Numbered from the stretch's first letter, positions 28,101 to 37,483 are shown. The stretch: DNA of 64,000 bases from Colwellia sp. Arc7-635 (GCF_003971255.1 NZ_CP034660.1:2170001-2234000), one strand, 5' to 3'. Program-made: numbers and translations. The notes: generated from the sequence alone by a model not told the origin.

Positions 28101-30143
28101 TTGTACCATAAAGTATTGGAAAATGATGATGGCGGCATCATTGAAGAGTTTAATGCTTTTAATGGTGAGTGGTTATTAAATTTAGTTACTGCAAAAGATA
28201 ATGAGCGTAAAGAAAAGCGAGGCATTATTGGCGCATATAAATACGTAAACTGTTTAGTTGCTAACTCTGACATAACGTGGGTTCCGCTTTCAATCGCTGA
28301 AATTGTGAGGGTTGCTGGAAATCTCGGTTTAAATATGAGCGATAGTGATTTATCACGTCATTCACAAGGTTTTAAAAAAGGTGCTATTTCAGACGATATA
28401 TTGTTTGTAGGCTTTAAAGAGCAACAAATGATTTTGCTACCTGTTGAAGTTAAAACAGGTAAGCGTCAAACGCATAGTAAAGGCGTAGAACAAGCTAAAG
28501 AGCTAAAGCGTTATTTTGAATCATTACTAGGGCAACAAACGTTAGCCGGTAATTTATATCGCGGATTATTTATGCGCCAAGTACTTATGCAAATAGATAA
28601 GTACAAACTTTATAAAGTATACGACGATGGTTATTTCAATAATATTGAAAACAATAGTTCAGAATGGTTACAAGGTGATTACCAGTTAGCTGAGTTAGCA
28701 AACTATCCAGAAGGTATTCTATTTGTAAATGTAGAGGATAGCGATTTTACTAAAGCTTCCTTTTTACAAGTGCAAAATATTCTCAAAATTGAGTTACCCG
28801 CAGGTAATTTAGGTCATTGGGTGAAAACGCCGATGCAAACATTGGTAAACGATTTAACTCCAGCTAAATTACATCACATAGATGAGCAATATATTTTAAA
28901 AAATAATTGCTTAGTGAATACATTACAAAGTACTGATGATGAATTAGAAGTGGCTGCAGAAGAAAATTCTCAGTCCATATCACCAAGTAGTATTGAAGCA
29001 AATAATGAAACTAGTAAAGAACAACCTGATACCACAGCACAAATGGAAGGTGTAACTGAACAGTCCGCTAATCATTCTGTACGTAAAAAAATGCCAATTG
29101 AAGCATTACAGGCTATTTATCAGCAGATCATTGATTGTTATTACAGTCATAATATAACGGTAACTAAACCTAATGATGAAGAAGCCTTTGTTGAAGGCCC
29201 TGCCTCAATTTTATTTAGAATTGAATTAAATCCAGGTACTGATCCCAAACGTGTATTTGAACGCTCTCAAGCACTCAAGTTAGCACTGAAACTGGGCCAA
29301 GAACAAGAAGTTGGTTTTGGTATTGATAAAGGCTGTGTAACTATTGATGTGCCTAAAAGCCAAGAACAACGTTACTTTGTAGACCAAAATGATATCTGGC
29401 CGCATTGGAAACGACCTGATAACGCACTCGAAGTACCACTAGGTGAAGATCGATTTGGTGATGTTATCAAACTAAACTTTTCATCTTCAAATTGCCCGCA
29501 TTTATTAATTGGTGGCACAACAGGTAGTGGTAAATCTGAAGCCCTTAATACTATTTTATACGGAATGGTAGAGCATTATAGTGATGCAGAATTAAAGTTA
29601 ATGCTTATCGATCCTAAAGGTACAGAGCTTAATGACTTTGAACGCTATCCACATTTAATTGGCCGCATAGGTTTTGATGATGAAGATGCTTTAGTGCTAT
29701 TAACGCAAGCCGTTGCTGAAATGCAGTCACGGTATGCACAGTTTAAGGCACAAGGTGTACGTTCATTACCAGATTACAACGCGAAGGTGGGCAAAGAAGA
29801 TCGCATTCCTTGGTGGGTACTTGTGCTTGACGAATATGCCGATTTAACCTCAGACAAAGACATGAAAAAGGATATTGAAGCCGAGCTTAAACGCCTTGCG
29901 CAAAAAGCCCGTGCCGCAGGTATCCATTTAATTATTGCCACACAAAAGCCAAGTGGCGATGTAATCAGCACAAATTTACGTTCTAACCTCCCAGCACAAC
30001 TCGCACTGCGTGTTAAAAATGGTACTGAAAGCCGCGTTATACTCGATGAACAAGGTGCTGAAGTACTCAATGGAAAGGGCGATGCTTATCTTAAATCAGA
30101 AGGTAAATTAGTTAGAATTCAATGTGCTAGGGTCTGTCTATAA
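25089..30143 (+). CDS. dptH: Phosphorothioation-dependent restriction protein DptH (DndH), FtsK-like ATPase
   Basis: About 1684 residues. The C-terminal third is an FtsK/HerA-like translocase: Walker A GGTTGSGKSE at 1475-1484, LMLIDPKGTEL, and Walker B VLVLDEYAD with D1581 and E1582. Around residues 1102-1122 I see an Asp pair followed by PVEVKTG, a PD-(D/E)XK-like D...EVK layout, suggesting a nuclease centre. A Glu/Gln-rich linker lies near 1280-1330. The start is 25089 or 25098; both overlap the end of dptG and share the GGGG ribosome site. The stop codon falls in a tandem repeat. Length matches DptH homologues. Confidence 0.9.
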   Translation: MQFMLKKQFEEFLVTHFNTWAENELQAGYRYQFKTPDGDKGFNLFKAFIKFTNSCIKVKNIELQTIQYGKTKLIPVYHGKTETGFTENFISHLRDEISAQQGELKGTSLLIIHNSMLDTLINSTEDIAQPGFVWHPKNIKHLLHAEINQADDKAKISECLLDYHFDDIIDDGATMFGFEKLYYAIADGDLQFHELGLLTDDQLSKEGWKGEQISERIKENKELSEKLDFITHHFPNELEDKLARLDLSEKFIKEHFPDGDVEKYKEQLDLGACFAEQQKNRTNLLELESETAPDIELLKKAKSEKGAGVRDRHLILLLEPEQHTFELELCFLNQKLKDSFCKVQHNLHKPDVQITLKNPGGVRSRAVLTSSFDGSARYFTFQVKTDKPKETHRFKVLVIGKNDFYIEGFKNTYLVDPAKQWLTLQTDEQSLQISDLSNTSILNSNEQVFDATEIGIVDFKKLASESDEICFAVQGLNSSLTFNVEGEVATDSLFLPLMLDQGRFNHLFKDSYYGQFNRSKNKVLIDGKEVAPKGKRLTLLQNEVELVDSRLLAKFSAENDINLADLEINFPDLFFAYRSLFDYLEFHKTLLSIAGWGAKLRGLVEQIVMAYQVAIDDIPYHAPLLDEHKLLVNIGFAEFDEQVYISPFHPLVLAYNVNLANSLSEDKEATSSFKNLPTVTIQRLTAQGLLPFVYNPECDFSYNHAEKENVFWSKLIPQQESSYDYVRTLVKDKVGKFTAAFKHLFVTGSKTTLLINSVNNQQNKELFLGLIDFIKLKKDKVTNIHVNLYDETECYNWFDKFADMASYDDLKELCELNKGAAREQADSIIDLLRTRLTYSKYEHEKGNKEQVYAHMSFFKNNERVKATDVDILKQVSGVVCHGLMPGESASNKNGSYYTSFGLRGVDIEGAPQLKMISTYSGLIKPAKCAHEEYSASKSQALVVTENFKTLLERSYENSIWTTIIDPKVTLEFFENQKNMVLIHYSDNYTNSVNYDAITVTKQTDLYHKVLENDDGGIIEEFNAFNGEWLLNLVTAKDNERKEKRGIIGAYKYVNCLVANSDITWVPLSIAEIVRVAGNLGLNMSDSDLSRHSQGFKKGAISDDILFVGFKEQQMILLPVEVKTGKRQTHSKGVEQAKELKRYFESLLGQQTLAGNLYRGLFMRQVLMQIDKYKLYKVYDDGYFNNIENNSSEWLQGDYQLAELANYPEGILFVNVEDSDFTKASFLQVQNILKIELPAGNLGHWVKTPMQTLVNDLTPAKLHHIDEQYILKNNCLVNTLQSTDDELEVAAEENSQSISPSSIEANNETSKEQPDTTAQMEGVTEQSANHSVRKKMPIEALQAIYQQIIDCYYSHNITVTKPNDEEAFVEGPASILFRIELNPGTDPKRVFERSQALKLALKLGQEQEVGFGIDKGCVTIDVPKSQEQRYFVDQNDIWPHWKRPDNALEVPLGEDRFGDVIKLNFSSSNCPHLLIGGTTGSGKSEALNTILYGMVEHYSDAELKLMLIDPKGTELNDFERYPHLIGRIGFDDEDALVLLTQAVAEMQSRYAQFKAQGVRSLPDYNAKVGKEDRIPWWVLVLDEYADLTSDKDMKKDIEAELKRLAQKARAAGIHLIIATQKPSGDVISTNLRSNLPAQLALRVKNGTESRVILDEQGAEVLNGKGDAYLKSEGKLVRIQCARVCL

Positions 30144-30192
30144 ATTATTAATGTATAAATTATTAATGTATAAATTATTAATGTATAAATTA
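30139..30192. repeat. 15-bp tandem repeat at the dptH stop
   Basis: TATAAATTATTAATG occurs three and a half times. The first copy supplies the dptH stop codon TAA (30141-30143), so copy-number change would not alter the protein. Confidence 0.92.
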
Positions 30193-30280
30193 AAGAAGAT
30201 TGATGTTATTTGGGATTTAAATCATCCGTAAATCATCAATGCGATGAACAATAAAAATTAAAGTATTATAGGAGTAGTTA

Positions 30281-31971
30281 ATGAGTGAGTTTATCAAATT
30301 AAATATTGAAGAAGATAGAGTATGCGATGCAATTTCAAAGATTGGTTATAGCCCCGCACCTGCTCTTTTGGATATATGTGATAATTCTGTAACCGCAAAC
30401 AGCAAAAATATACAAATAATTTTCAATAAAAAAGAAGGGAAAACTCTTTCTAACAAAAATAATGTATCATCTTATACAATAATAGATGATGGTAAAGGAA
30501 TGACTAATGCGGATATTGAAACAGGATTAACTATTGGGTCAGTAGTTAAATATGGCAAAAAGTCATTATCTAAGTATGGAGTAGGATTAAAATCTGCAGG
30601 TTTATCATTAGGTCAAACAATTATTGTTTATAGTAAAAAAAGTGGTGTTTTAAGTAAAGCCTATAAACTTGATCGAAATAAAGTTAAGCAAGATGGCTTT
30701 GGTGTTTATAAAAGTGATATTTCCGAAGCTTGCCCTGAATTGTCACCTAATTTATTAGATGATTTTAAAAGCGGTACTGTTGTTTATATAACGAATACTG
30801 TTGAACACCATGATTCAATCACAAAAACAAAAAATAAATTAGAAGAGCAAATGGGGTTATATATTTTGATTTTTTAAAAAAAGGATTAAATATAAAACTC
30901 AATATTGCAGGTAAGCCTAAAAGCATTGAAGCATTAGATATATTACATTGGGATGATGGGATTAATTCTTTCATCAATGATACGTACTGTGGTACTAGAC
31001 CAATAAAAGTCTTAAACGAAAAAGTAAAACTACCGGAGTTATCAGAAGAAACTCCTGCAATAATTATTAAAGCATGTACTTTTCCACAAGATAAAATGTC
31101 ATCTGTTAGTAGTTTAAATGAAGATGATAAGAAAAGGTTGAAAAGTTATAAGGTTGGACGGGGCAGGAAAGGTGCCTTTATTTATCGAAATGGTAGATTA
31201 ATAAGTTGGGGTCATAGTTTAGATGGTATCGTCGGTAGAGATTATTTAGGGCTAAGAGTAACTATCGAATTTGAAACTGCCCATGATGAGGCTTTACATG
31301 TTGATGTTTCGAAACAGAACTTTGTATTTCCTGAGTCATTATTAAATATTATTCAAAGGCTTTTAGAGATACCTAAAACGACACACAAGGAAGTGTTTGC
31401 AAAATGTAAAGCGATTGCAGACAATGATGATAAGTCACCTGAAGGTAGCAAATTTAATGAAAGAAATGAAGATCTTAGTGAAGAAGATCCTGACGAAATA
31501 ACTGGTAATATAGATGTTATTAAGGCTAAAGAACGACAGAAGAAAATAGCATCTGAATCTGAAAGTAAAAAATCTGAAAAATCAGAGACAAAAGATTCTG
31601 AAGAATCTGACGTTTTCCAACGCATTGTTTACTCTTCTGCAATAAAAGGGAATAAACTTTGGGAAGCTGGTCTAGATATAGATCATGGCTCTTTTTCTTT
31701 GGTCAATAAAAACCATGAATTCTATCATCTTATAATGGCAAATTTAGGGAGTAGCTCGTGGGAGAGGCAAGCATTAGAAGCAATAATTTATTCGTTAGCT
31801 TCAGCAGAGACGAATACATTAAAAAATGCCAGTTTAGGATTAGATGATAAATTAACTTCTGAACAGGAATTGGACTTAATTAAAGCTATATTAGAAAAAT
31901 TTAAAAAAATATTTTCTCATCAATTAGAAAATTGGTCTTCAAGTAACCAAGATATATTGAAAGATGATTAA
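30281..31971 (+). pseudogene. GHKL/MORC-type ATPase, split by a one-base frameshift
   Basis: Two open frames (30281-30877 and 31096-31971) together form one protein of about 563 residues. The first has a GHKL ATP site: N-box ALLDICDNS (about 28-36), G1 IDDGKGM (68-74) and G2 KYGVGLKSAG (98-107). The frame breaks after MG at a GGGG run (30853-30856). In the -1 frame the sequence stays open from GVIYFDFLKKGLN through to 31971, so one G added to the run restores the gene. The C-terminal part has a charged linker (about 410-450) and a helical end. An AGGAG ribosome site precedes the ATG. It overlaps the next gene by 8 bases. Confidence 0.8.
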
Positions 31972-32356
31972 AAGTAGTACATCTTCTATATGCCAGAAAG
32001 GTTTATCTACCGTGTACTGTATTCTTTACGATGATTTTCTATATATCGGTATAACAGAGGACTTTTCATTTAATCGATGGAGTAGCCACTTTTCACATAG
32101 GGGCTCATTTGTAAAAGCAATTAAGGCGTTTATACCTGAATATGATTATAAAATACAAGAGGTATTGATAATATCAGTTACGTTTAAATCTGGTTTCATT
32201 AAAAATTCAAAAGAATTGAAAGCTTTAGAAAAGATGTTGCATACCAATTTCGATTGTAATCCTTTTATAAATAAAAAAGGCTATACAGTAATATCAAATA
32301 CTACTTGTACAGCCCAAGGAAGTTCAACTATGAGCAGTTGGTTAATAAAACTATAA
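31964..32356 (+). CDS. GIY-YIG-like nuclease domain protein
   Basis: The 130-residue protein shows the order of a GIY-YIG fold: VYCILY at 17-22, YIGIT at 27-31, an Arg at 38 and His at 42, and a later LEKMLHTNF followed by NKKGY, where the family places its metal-binding Glu and Asn. The first Tyr-containing strand reads VYC rather than GIY, so activity is uncertain. It starts inside the end of the GHKL ATPase gene (ATGATTAA overlap), so the pair is one operon. I know no named system with this pair and suggest an additional defence module. Confidence 0.55.
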   Translation: MIKSSTSSICQKGLSTVYCILYDDFLYIGITEDFSFNRWSSHFSHRGSFVKAIKAFIPEYDYKIQEVLIISVTFKSGFIKNSKELKALEKMLHTNFDCNPFINKKGYTVISNTTCTAQGSSTMSSWLIKL

Positions 32357-32384
32357 AAGTTCGATGTGAACTTGAAAAGTTGCT

Positions 32385-32732
32385 TTAATTAAGTTCTTGT
32401 TTTAGTGAAAAGCTAACCCCTCTATTCAAATGTAACTTAAAAAAATCAGTAAAAGACACACCTACTAGGTGTGTCTTTTGTTTTTGATAAGTTTCACGTA
32501 ATAGCGCTAAATATACTTCAGAATACTCACCCGCAAAAACTTTCCAGCTCATTTCTACATTACTGTTTGAAGGGATATCTTCGTAAGCAGGGGTTGTCTC
32601 TTCAGCTAATGACATACACAAAGCCCAGCGACATAGTACATTCCAGTTTTCGATTCCTGTTTTACGTTTTAAGGTGGTTAGTTGTTGCTTTTGCTTTTCT
32701 GAAAGGCGAATCGTATCAATTGTAAGTTCCAT
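32385..32732 (-). CDS. dndE: DNA sulfur modification protein DndE
   Basis: The 115-residue protein begins MELTIDTIRLSEKQKQQL and contains RKTGIENWNVLCRWALCMSLAEE, typical of DndE. DndE forms a tetramer that binds nicked double-stranded DNA and works with DndC and DndD in placing sulfur in the backbone. Its start overlaps the dndD stop by one base, so it is translationally coupled as the last gene of leftward dndBCDE. Its 3' coding part contains a 13-base perfect hairpin. Confidence 0.92.
   Translation of the reverse strand: MELTIDTIRLSEKQKQQLTTLKRKTGIENWNVLCRWALCMSLAEETTPAYEDIPSNSNVEMSWKVFAGEYSEVYLALLRETYQKQKTHLVGVSFTDFFKLHLNRGVSFSLKQELN
32451..32479 (+). terminator. Hairpin with T-rich tail inside dndE, on the strand of the GHKL pair
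   Basis: AAAAGACACACCT and AGGTGTGTCTTTT form a perfect 13-base stem around ACT, followed by GTTTTTG on the rightward strand. It lies 95 bases after the GIY-YIG-like stop and inside the last third of dndE, where it also encodes protein. It is a plausible terminator for the rightward pair. Confidence 0.6.
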
Positions 32733-34690
32733 TAGAAGTACCCCTTAGTGAAAGCTGAGCTTTGCTGTTGTTCATTATATTGAATATGGTATTCACGACA
32801 GATAGCGGGGCTTAATTGTTTGTAATAATCCCCGTTTATCTCTTCATCGGTAGATAACAAAATCACTTGTTGACTAGCATTAGGGAAGTAATTATTAATC
32901 AATTTATTACGGTGCTTACCATCTAAACGGCCTAACGGCGTATCTATTACTGTTGGAATTTCTTTACCTGAAGCTTCAGCTAATCCCCATAAAACAGCGA
33001 TTGCCAATAATTGACGTTCACCAGCTGATAAGCGACTTGGCGACATTGCTTGATCGTTATTATCTTGTAACGTTAATTCAAAGCTAGTTGGGCAAATAAT
33101 GATACCGTTAATTAGTTTTTCTTTACGTGATAGCGCATGAAATTTTTTGCTGATATGGGTTTGTAGATACTCAACATTTTCAATGACTAACTTTTCAGCA
33201 AAGCTTTGCATGGTGTTTTTTAACTTACCAATATGATCAGCAACTTGTATGGCGCGTTTTTGTTCAAAAGTGTCTTTACTTTGTTGTGTCAGTAAATTTG
33301 AATAACGTTGGTTAAGCACATCTAGCTTGGCTGTTGATTGTTCAAGTAATGCTTGTTTCTGTTTTTTCAGTATTTGACTGTTTTTGAACATGACTTCATG
33401 TTCAGCAAGCTCGTTTAACAAATGTTGTACTGTTTCATAATCGGGCACGCTTTCTAGTTTTTTATCAAACAGTGCTTGAGCTTCTAATAATTCTTCTCGT
33501 TCTTGGCTCAGTTGTTTACGCTCAATTGAATCAGCGATTAACTTTTCATCTAAGCCATTAAAAATAGCTATGTCTGAGTTAATGTAACAATCAGTTCCTG
33601 CTATTTGCTGACGATCAGCAGCTAAGCTTTGCATTGTTTCTGTTACTTTACTAAAAGCTTTTTTATCAATACCTGCATGGGTAAGAGAAGCTTTAATAAC
33701 TTCTTCATAGCCACTAATAGCCTCTTCAATGACTTTTGCTTGAGTCGCTTGTTTCTCAAGGTTAATTTGCTTTTTAGTTTGTGTTATTAAATTTGTAACC
33801 AAAGCAAGTGGACCACAACCTGCGTCTAACTTTACGCGGTTACTTTGATTAGCTTTTAGTTTTTGTTCAATAGCACCTAGCTCAAATTTAATAGAGTCTC
33901 GCTCTTCAATTAAATGTGCGCCAGCGTTTCTCACTTTTTGACGAGATTTGTTAATATTTAAATTATATTCACTGGCTTTTTTATCAAGGCTAGCTATTTC
34001 AGTTCTTAGTTCGTGTACAACGGTGTTCTGTTCACTGATATCAGTTTCACAAAATGTTACTTTTTTCATGACTGTATCGTCAATGTTGGCGCTTTTACGT
34101 TTGCGCTCGACATTACCTAAGTCAATTTGTAATTGGCTAAGTAGGTCTAAACCTAATAAATTCTCTATGCCTGTGCGAATCAGTTCTGAACTTCTGTCAG
34201 GATTCGCCAAGTTTTCAATTTTTTCACCATCAAAGAAAAACAGATCTGATAATGAAAGAGGGATAAATTCATTTACAAATTCATCCCAATATTGGCTTAA
34301 ATGACGATCTTCTTCACCATTACAAAATACTTTAACTTTATCGCGTGTTTCTACGGCAACTTTCCAATAACGTTGTACTTTAAATTCTTTTGTTTCAGTA
34401 CCGGTAGAATGGCTGAAAGTAATTGAAAGCTCAACTTGCTCATCTTTCTTGGCATACCGATTCTTTGCATTAGCTAAATAAGTACTAAAAGACTCCATTC
34501 CACGGTTTGAACACTTTGCTTGCTTGCCATATAAAACAAGCTGTAGAGCATCTAAAAATGTCGTTTTACCGCCACCGTTTAACCCACCAAATAAGATAAC
34601 AGGTTTATCTTTAGTTACGGTTAGGTCTATTTCATGAAAGCCTTTGTAAATACCAAAATTTTCAATAGTTAATTGCTTAATAATCATCAC
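32732..34690 (-). CDS. dndD: DNA sulfur modification protein DndD (SMC-like ATPase)
   Basis: The 652-residue protein has the ABC/SMC split ATPase: Walker A GGLNGGGKTT at 35-44, a coiled-coil middle (about 190-470) and the C-terminal signature LSAGERQLLAIAVLW with Walker B VIDTPLGRLDG near 580-600. A Cys-containing hinge-like DAGCGPLAL lies in the coil. DndD provides ATPase and possibly nicking function in the DndCDE complex. The ATG overlaps the dndC end by 14 bases, and the second codon is also ATG, so the start may shift by one residue. Confidence 0.93.
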   Translation of the reverse strand: MMIIKQLTIENFGIYKGFHEIDLTVTKDKPVILFGGLNGGGKTTFLDALQLVLYGKQAKCSNRGMESFSTYLANAKNRYAKKDEQVELSITFSHSTGTETKEFKVQRYWKVAVETRDKVKVFCNGEEDRHLSQYWDEFVNEFIPLSLSDLFFFDGEKIENLANPDRSSELIRTGIENLLGLDLLSQLQIDLGNVERKRKSANIDDTVMKKVTFCETDISEQNTVVHELRTEIASLDKKASEYNLNINKSRQKVRNAGAHLIEERDSIKFELGAIEQKLKANQSNRVKLDAGCGPLALVTNLITQTKKQINLEKQATQAKVIEEAISGYEEVIKASLTHAGIDKKAFSKVTETMQSLAADRQQIAGTDCYINSDIAIFNGLDEKLIADSIERKQLSQEREELLEAQALFDKKLESVPDYETVQHLLNELAEHEVMFKNSQILKKQKQALLEQSTAKLDVLNQRYSNLLTQQSKDTFEQKRAIQVADHIGKLKNTMQSFAEKLVIENVEYLQTHISKKFHALSRKEKLINGIIICPTSFELTLQDNNDQAMSPSRLSAGERQLLAIAVLWGLAEASGKEIPTVIDTPLGRLDGKHRNKLINNYFPNASQQVILLSTDEEINGDYYKQLSPAICREYHIQYNEQQQSSAFTKGYF

Positions 34691-36343
34691 TTAATTCCTC
34701 TGTTTCAATAAGTAATGAGCTATAACCTTCTTCTTTAATAGATTTTGTAACCATTATTATTTTTTCTTCAATTGCCTGTTTCTCTTCATCTTCTAAATTT
34801 GGAGAGTTATTCAAATGTATTTGTAAACGATGACGCTCGCGTTCTAAAGCAAATTGTTTTGCTTCAAACAGGGTGTTAAATGCGCCGGTATCTAAACTTT
34901 TATTCAGTTCATCGGATAAATTTGCGCGGCGTAATTGGTTTCTATGTTTGTTTGCAATTGACATAACTGCACGCATTTGTTGATAGAGTAGACCGTCTTC
35001 ATCACCTTGTTCTTTGCAATGTGCTTTTAATTTATCGAGTACGTCTAAATTTAAAATCGGGTGGTGCGCACGTTTTTTACCTGGGTAGCTTTGCTTAAGA
35101 GCTTTTTCATAAATTCTAGGTACGTTGTCTTCAACTTCATGTTTTTCTTCAAGCCAAATACGACGGATTTCTTCTAAATCTTCTAATGTTAATAGCTCTA
35201 AGTTTTTTACTTCTTCTGGACCTAATTCCTGAACCGCAATTTGTGCTTCTAACACCTTCGCTAATAAGTGCTCACGAAAAGATTGAATATAAGGGCCTGG
35301 TACTAAGTCTGCACCGTGCTTTGAAACATGTACGGTTAGGTTGCCTTTCATGCGTCTAAAATCACGGTTGGCTTTATCTCGTGTTAGTTTCTCTATTTTT
35401 TTTGCTCTATTAGAATCGTTAACTTCAATTTCATTACGAAGTGAAACAAGTGGGTACATCCACTCTTTTTCTTCATCGTTAGCTATCATGGCATTCATCG
35501 ATTTATCTTCAGATACCATGGTACATACATAACAACCAAAGCGGCTATCACCACAACTTTGTGTACTTTTGTCAACGACTAAAGGACATTCACCACCTTC
35601 AGTGGCACCTTGATACATGCCCATTAAATCGTGATTTGGAAATCCCAAGGGTTTTTAACACTATTAAGATAAATCCACACATCATCATTACTCCAATTTG
35701 AAATTGGCGTATAAACCCATACACGTTCAAGAGAGTCATTCTCGGTTAAGCCTTGGGCTTTACGAGTATTTGTTTCAGAGCTTTCAAATCTGTCCATGCT
35801 GGCTGCACGCGCTGTACTTTCAGCTTTTCTTGTACCAAGTACTAAAATAGCTTCGCCACTTTTGTTTGCCATATTTTGAATAAAAGTATTCGAAGGTGAT
35901 ATTTTTAATCGGTCGGTGCACCAACGGAATTTGTAACGTGGAGCAGGGTAACCTTTACCAATTAAGTTGACCCAAAACCTATCTTTAACTTCAGGCGTTA
36001 AGCGATGCGGCGTAATAGGTAAACCTTGTGCATCAGCTTGTTCTTTCATTTTACTTAATGATTTACCAACCCACATTGCAACAATTGGGTTTTCTACAAG
36101 GGTGTCAGTGCTAATAACATGTACTTTCTTTTCACATTCACCTTCTTCTTTTAACTCTTGTAATGCATACCAAATAAGTTGCAAAATTGCTGTTGAATCT
36201 TTACCGCCACTGTAACCAATTACCCATGGTATTTGGTCACTTTTATAAAGTGTTTTTACGTGATCGATTGATGCTCTTATTACTTCTTTTACCCCTTTTT
36301 GGGTAAATGCAGAGTTGTTCTGTGAAACTGGATCAGAACTCAT
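34677..36343 (-). pseudogene. dndC: DNA sulfur modification protein DndC, split by a one-base frameshift
   Basis: The gene is read in two pieces, 36343-35624 and 35648-34677, that together give a DndC of about 555 residues. The first contains the ATP-pyrophosphatase P-loop YSGGKDS (44-50) and the PAPS-reductase-like core. The second contains the Fe-S cysteines in ECPLV, SCGDSRFGC and VCT. The break follows NPW: the run reads TGGGAT where TGGGGAT would restore the family sequence NPWGFPNHDLM. The run is CCC at 35644-35646 on the + strand. If real, the break separates the P-loop from the cluster cysteines and would stop DNA sulfuration. Confidence 0.88.
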
Positions 36344-37424
36344 TTTTTGCCTCTATGAATGTTTTTTCAGTCAATACTTCTTTGTCTGTTAATTGTGAAC
36401 CAATTAACAGTTTGATTTTAATTGCAGTAAGTTGTGCTGCTTTAGGATTGTTATGCATACTCCCATTGATGACACATCGCCCATCCCAATTTTTATTTTT
36501 TCTACTCCAATCAACTTTTTTTAACTCTTTTAGTGTTTTTTTCCAGTTTTTATCATTTTCTAAAAGATAACGACCAACAATACCTAAAGCTTGAAAAGTC
36601 ACAGAATGAGCGTGAATTGATTCATCGCGTAGTTCCCCACCGGATATTTCATCTTGGCAAACTAATAACCAAGCAGGAATGTTCTTTACCACTTGTTCCC
36701 AGTAGTTAGCAGCAATAGGAATTAGTTTTTTATGATTCTCGTAGTTTATAGTTCCACATAATAACTTTGTGGCTCTATTCACAGCACTATGACTGATTAA
36801 TTTCTTAGAGCGAGGGCCTAAGTTACTACTTTCCATATGCACTAACTTGGTTAGCCGAGGGCTATTAAGTATGATCGTCTTAGATACTATGGCATCAGGC
36901 TTATCATCATAGGTAATACTTAATGAACCATCTGTTTTTACCGAATAATAATTAAGATCTTTAAATATTCTCTGTCTTTCATCTAATGTTTTGTTTGCAA
37001 AAAATACGACTGATATTGTTTCATCTGCAAGAGATGGGTCTTCTTTTAATGCTTCTAAAATTGCGGCATTTCGATGTTGACCATCTGTTATATAAATTTC
37101 AGCGTCTTCATCAATTATTAGTGTACCAATACGCTGTTCATGTTTTGATTGTCCAATTGAAATAAATTCACAGCTACCGTCAATACAAGCTGTAATTGAA
37201 GAAAATACATATTTCTCTCTTTGTTCCAGGATATAGTTGGTTATATCTGGGATACGAGCTTCATTAATTAGTCGTTGTGCGCGTTTATCTACTGAAAACT
37301 GTGATTGGTCGGTAGTAAATATTTTTGATAGTCTTTTTAAAGGGCACATTACTGTATAATACTCAGCGTTTGCTTGTATGCCTTTAATTGCAGGGAATGA
37401 TGTGCCAGATATTATTGATTGCAT
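36333..37424 (-). CDS. dndB: DNA sulfur modification protein DndB (DGQHR domain)
   Basis: The 363-residue protein has the DGQHR signature at residues 114-118 (ITDGQHRNAAILEAL) and a C-terminal helical region, as in DndB. DndB is non-essential for the modification and acts as a regulator of dnd expression and mark density in studied systems. It is the first gene of leftward dndBCDE and overlaps dndC by 11 bases. A perfect 14-base palindrome lies 46 bases upstream in the spacer to dndA, a natural operator. Confidence 0.92.
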   Translation of the reverse strand: MQSIISGTSFPAIKGIQANAEYYTVMCPLKRLSKIFTTDQSQFSVDKRAQRLINEARIPDITNYILEQREKYVFSSITACIDGSCEFISIGQSKHEQRIGTLIIDEDAEIYITDGQHRNAAILEALKEDPSLADETISVVFFANKTLDERQRIFKDLNYYSVKTDGSLSITYDDKPDAIVSKTIILNSPRLTKLVHMESSNLGPRSKKLISHSAVNRATKLLCGTINYENHKKLIPIAANYWEQVVKNIPAWLLVCQDEISGGELRDESIHAHSVTFQALGIVGRYLLENDKNWKKTLKELKKVDWSRKNKNWDGRCVINGSMHNNPKAAQLTAIKIKLLIGSQLTDKEVLTEKTFIEAKNEF

Positions 37425-37469
37425 ATTTAATTTCGTTTAATTAATGTTCTGTTCGTGGTTTTTTGATTT

Positions 37470-37483
37470 TGTTCGTACGAACA
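37470..37483. promoter_or_regulatory. Candidate operator of the divergent dndB/dndA promoters
   Basis: TGTTCGTACGAACA is a perfect palindrome, and a further half site TGTTCG lies at 37450-37455. It sits in the 127-base spacer between dndB and dndA, so one regulator could control both. No regulator gene is seen in the island, so DndB or an unlinked protein would have to bind. Confidence 0.6.

Noticed and set aside
30135-30192. CRISPR array
   Set aside because: The short 15-base units are directly abutting with no unique spacers.
31096-31971. Separate 291-residue protein
   Set aside because: The same frame is open back to the end of the first GHKL piece, and the sequence continues the ATPase, so it is treated as one frameshifted gene.
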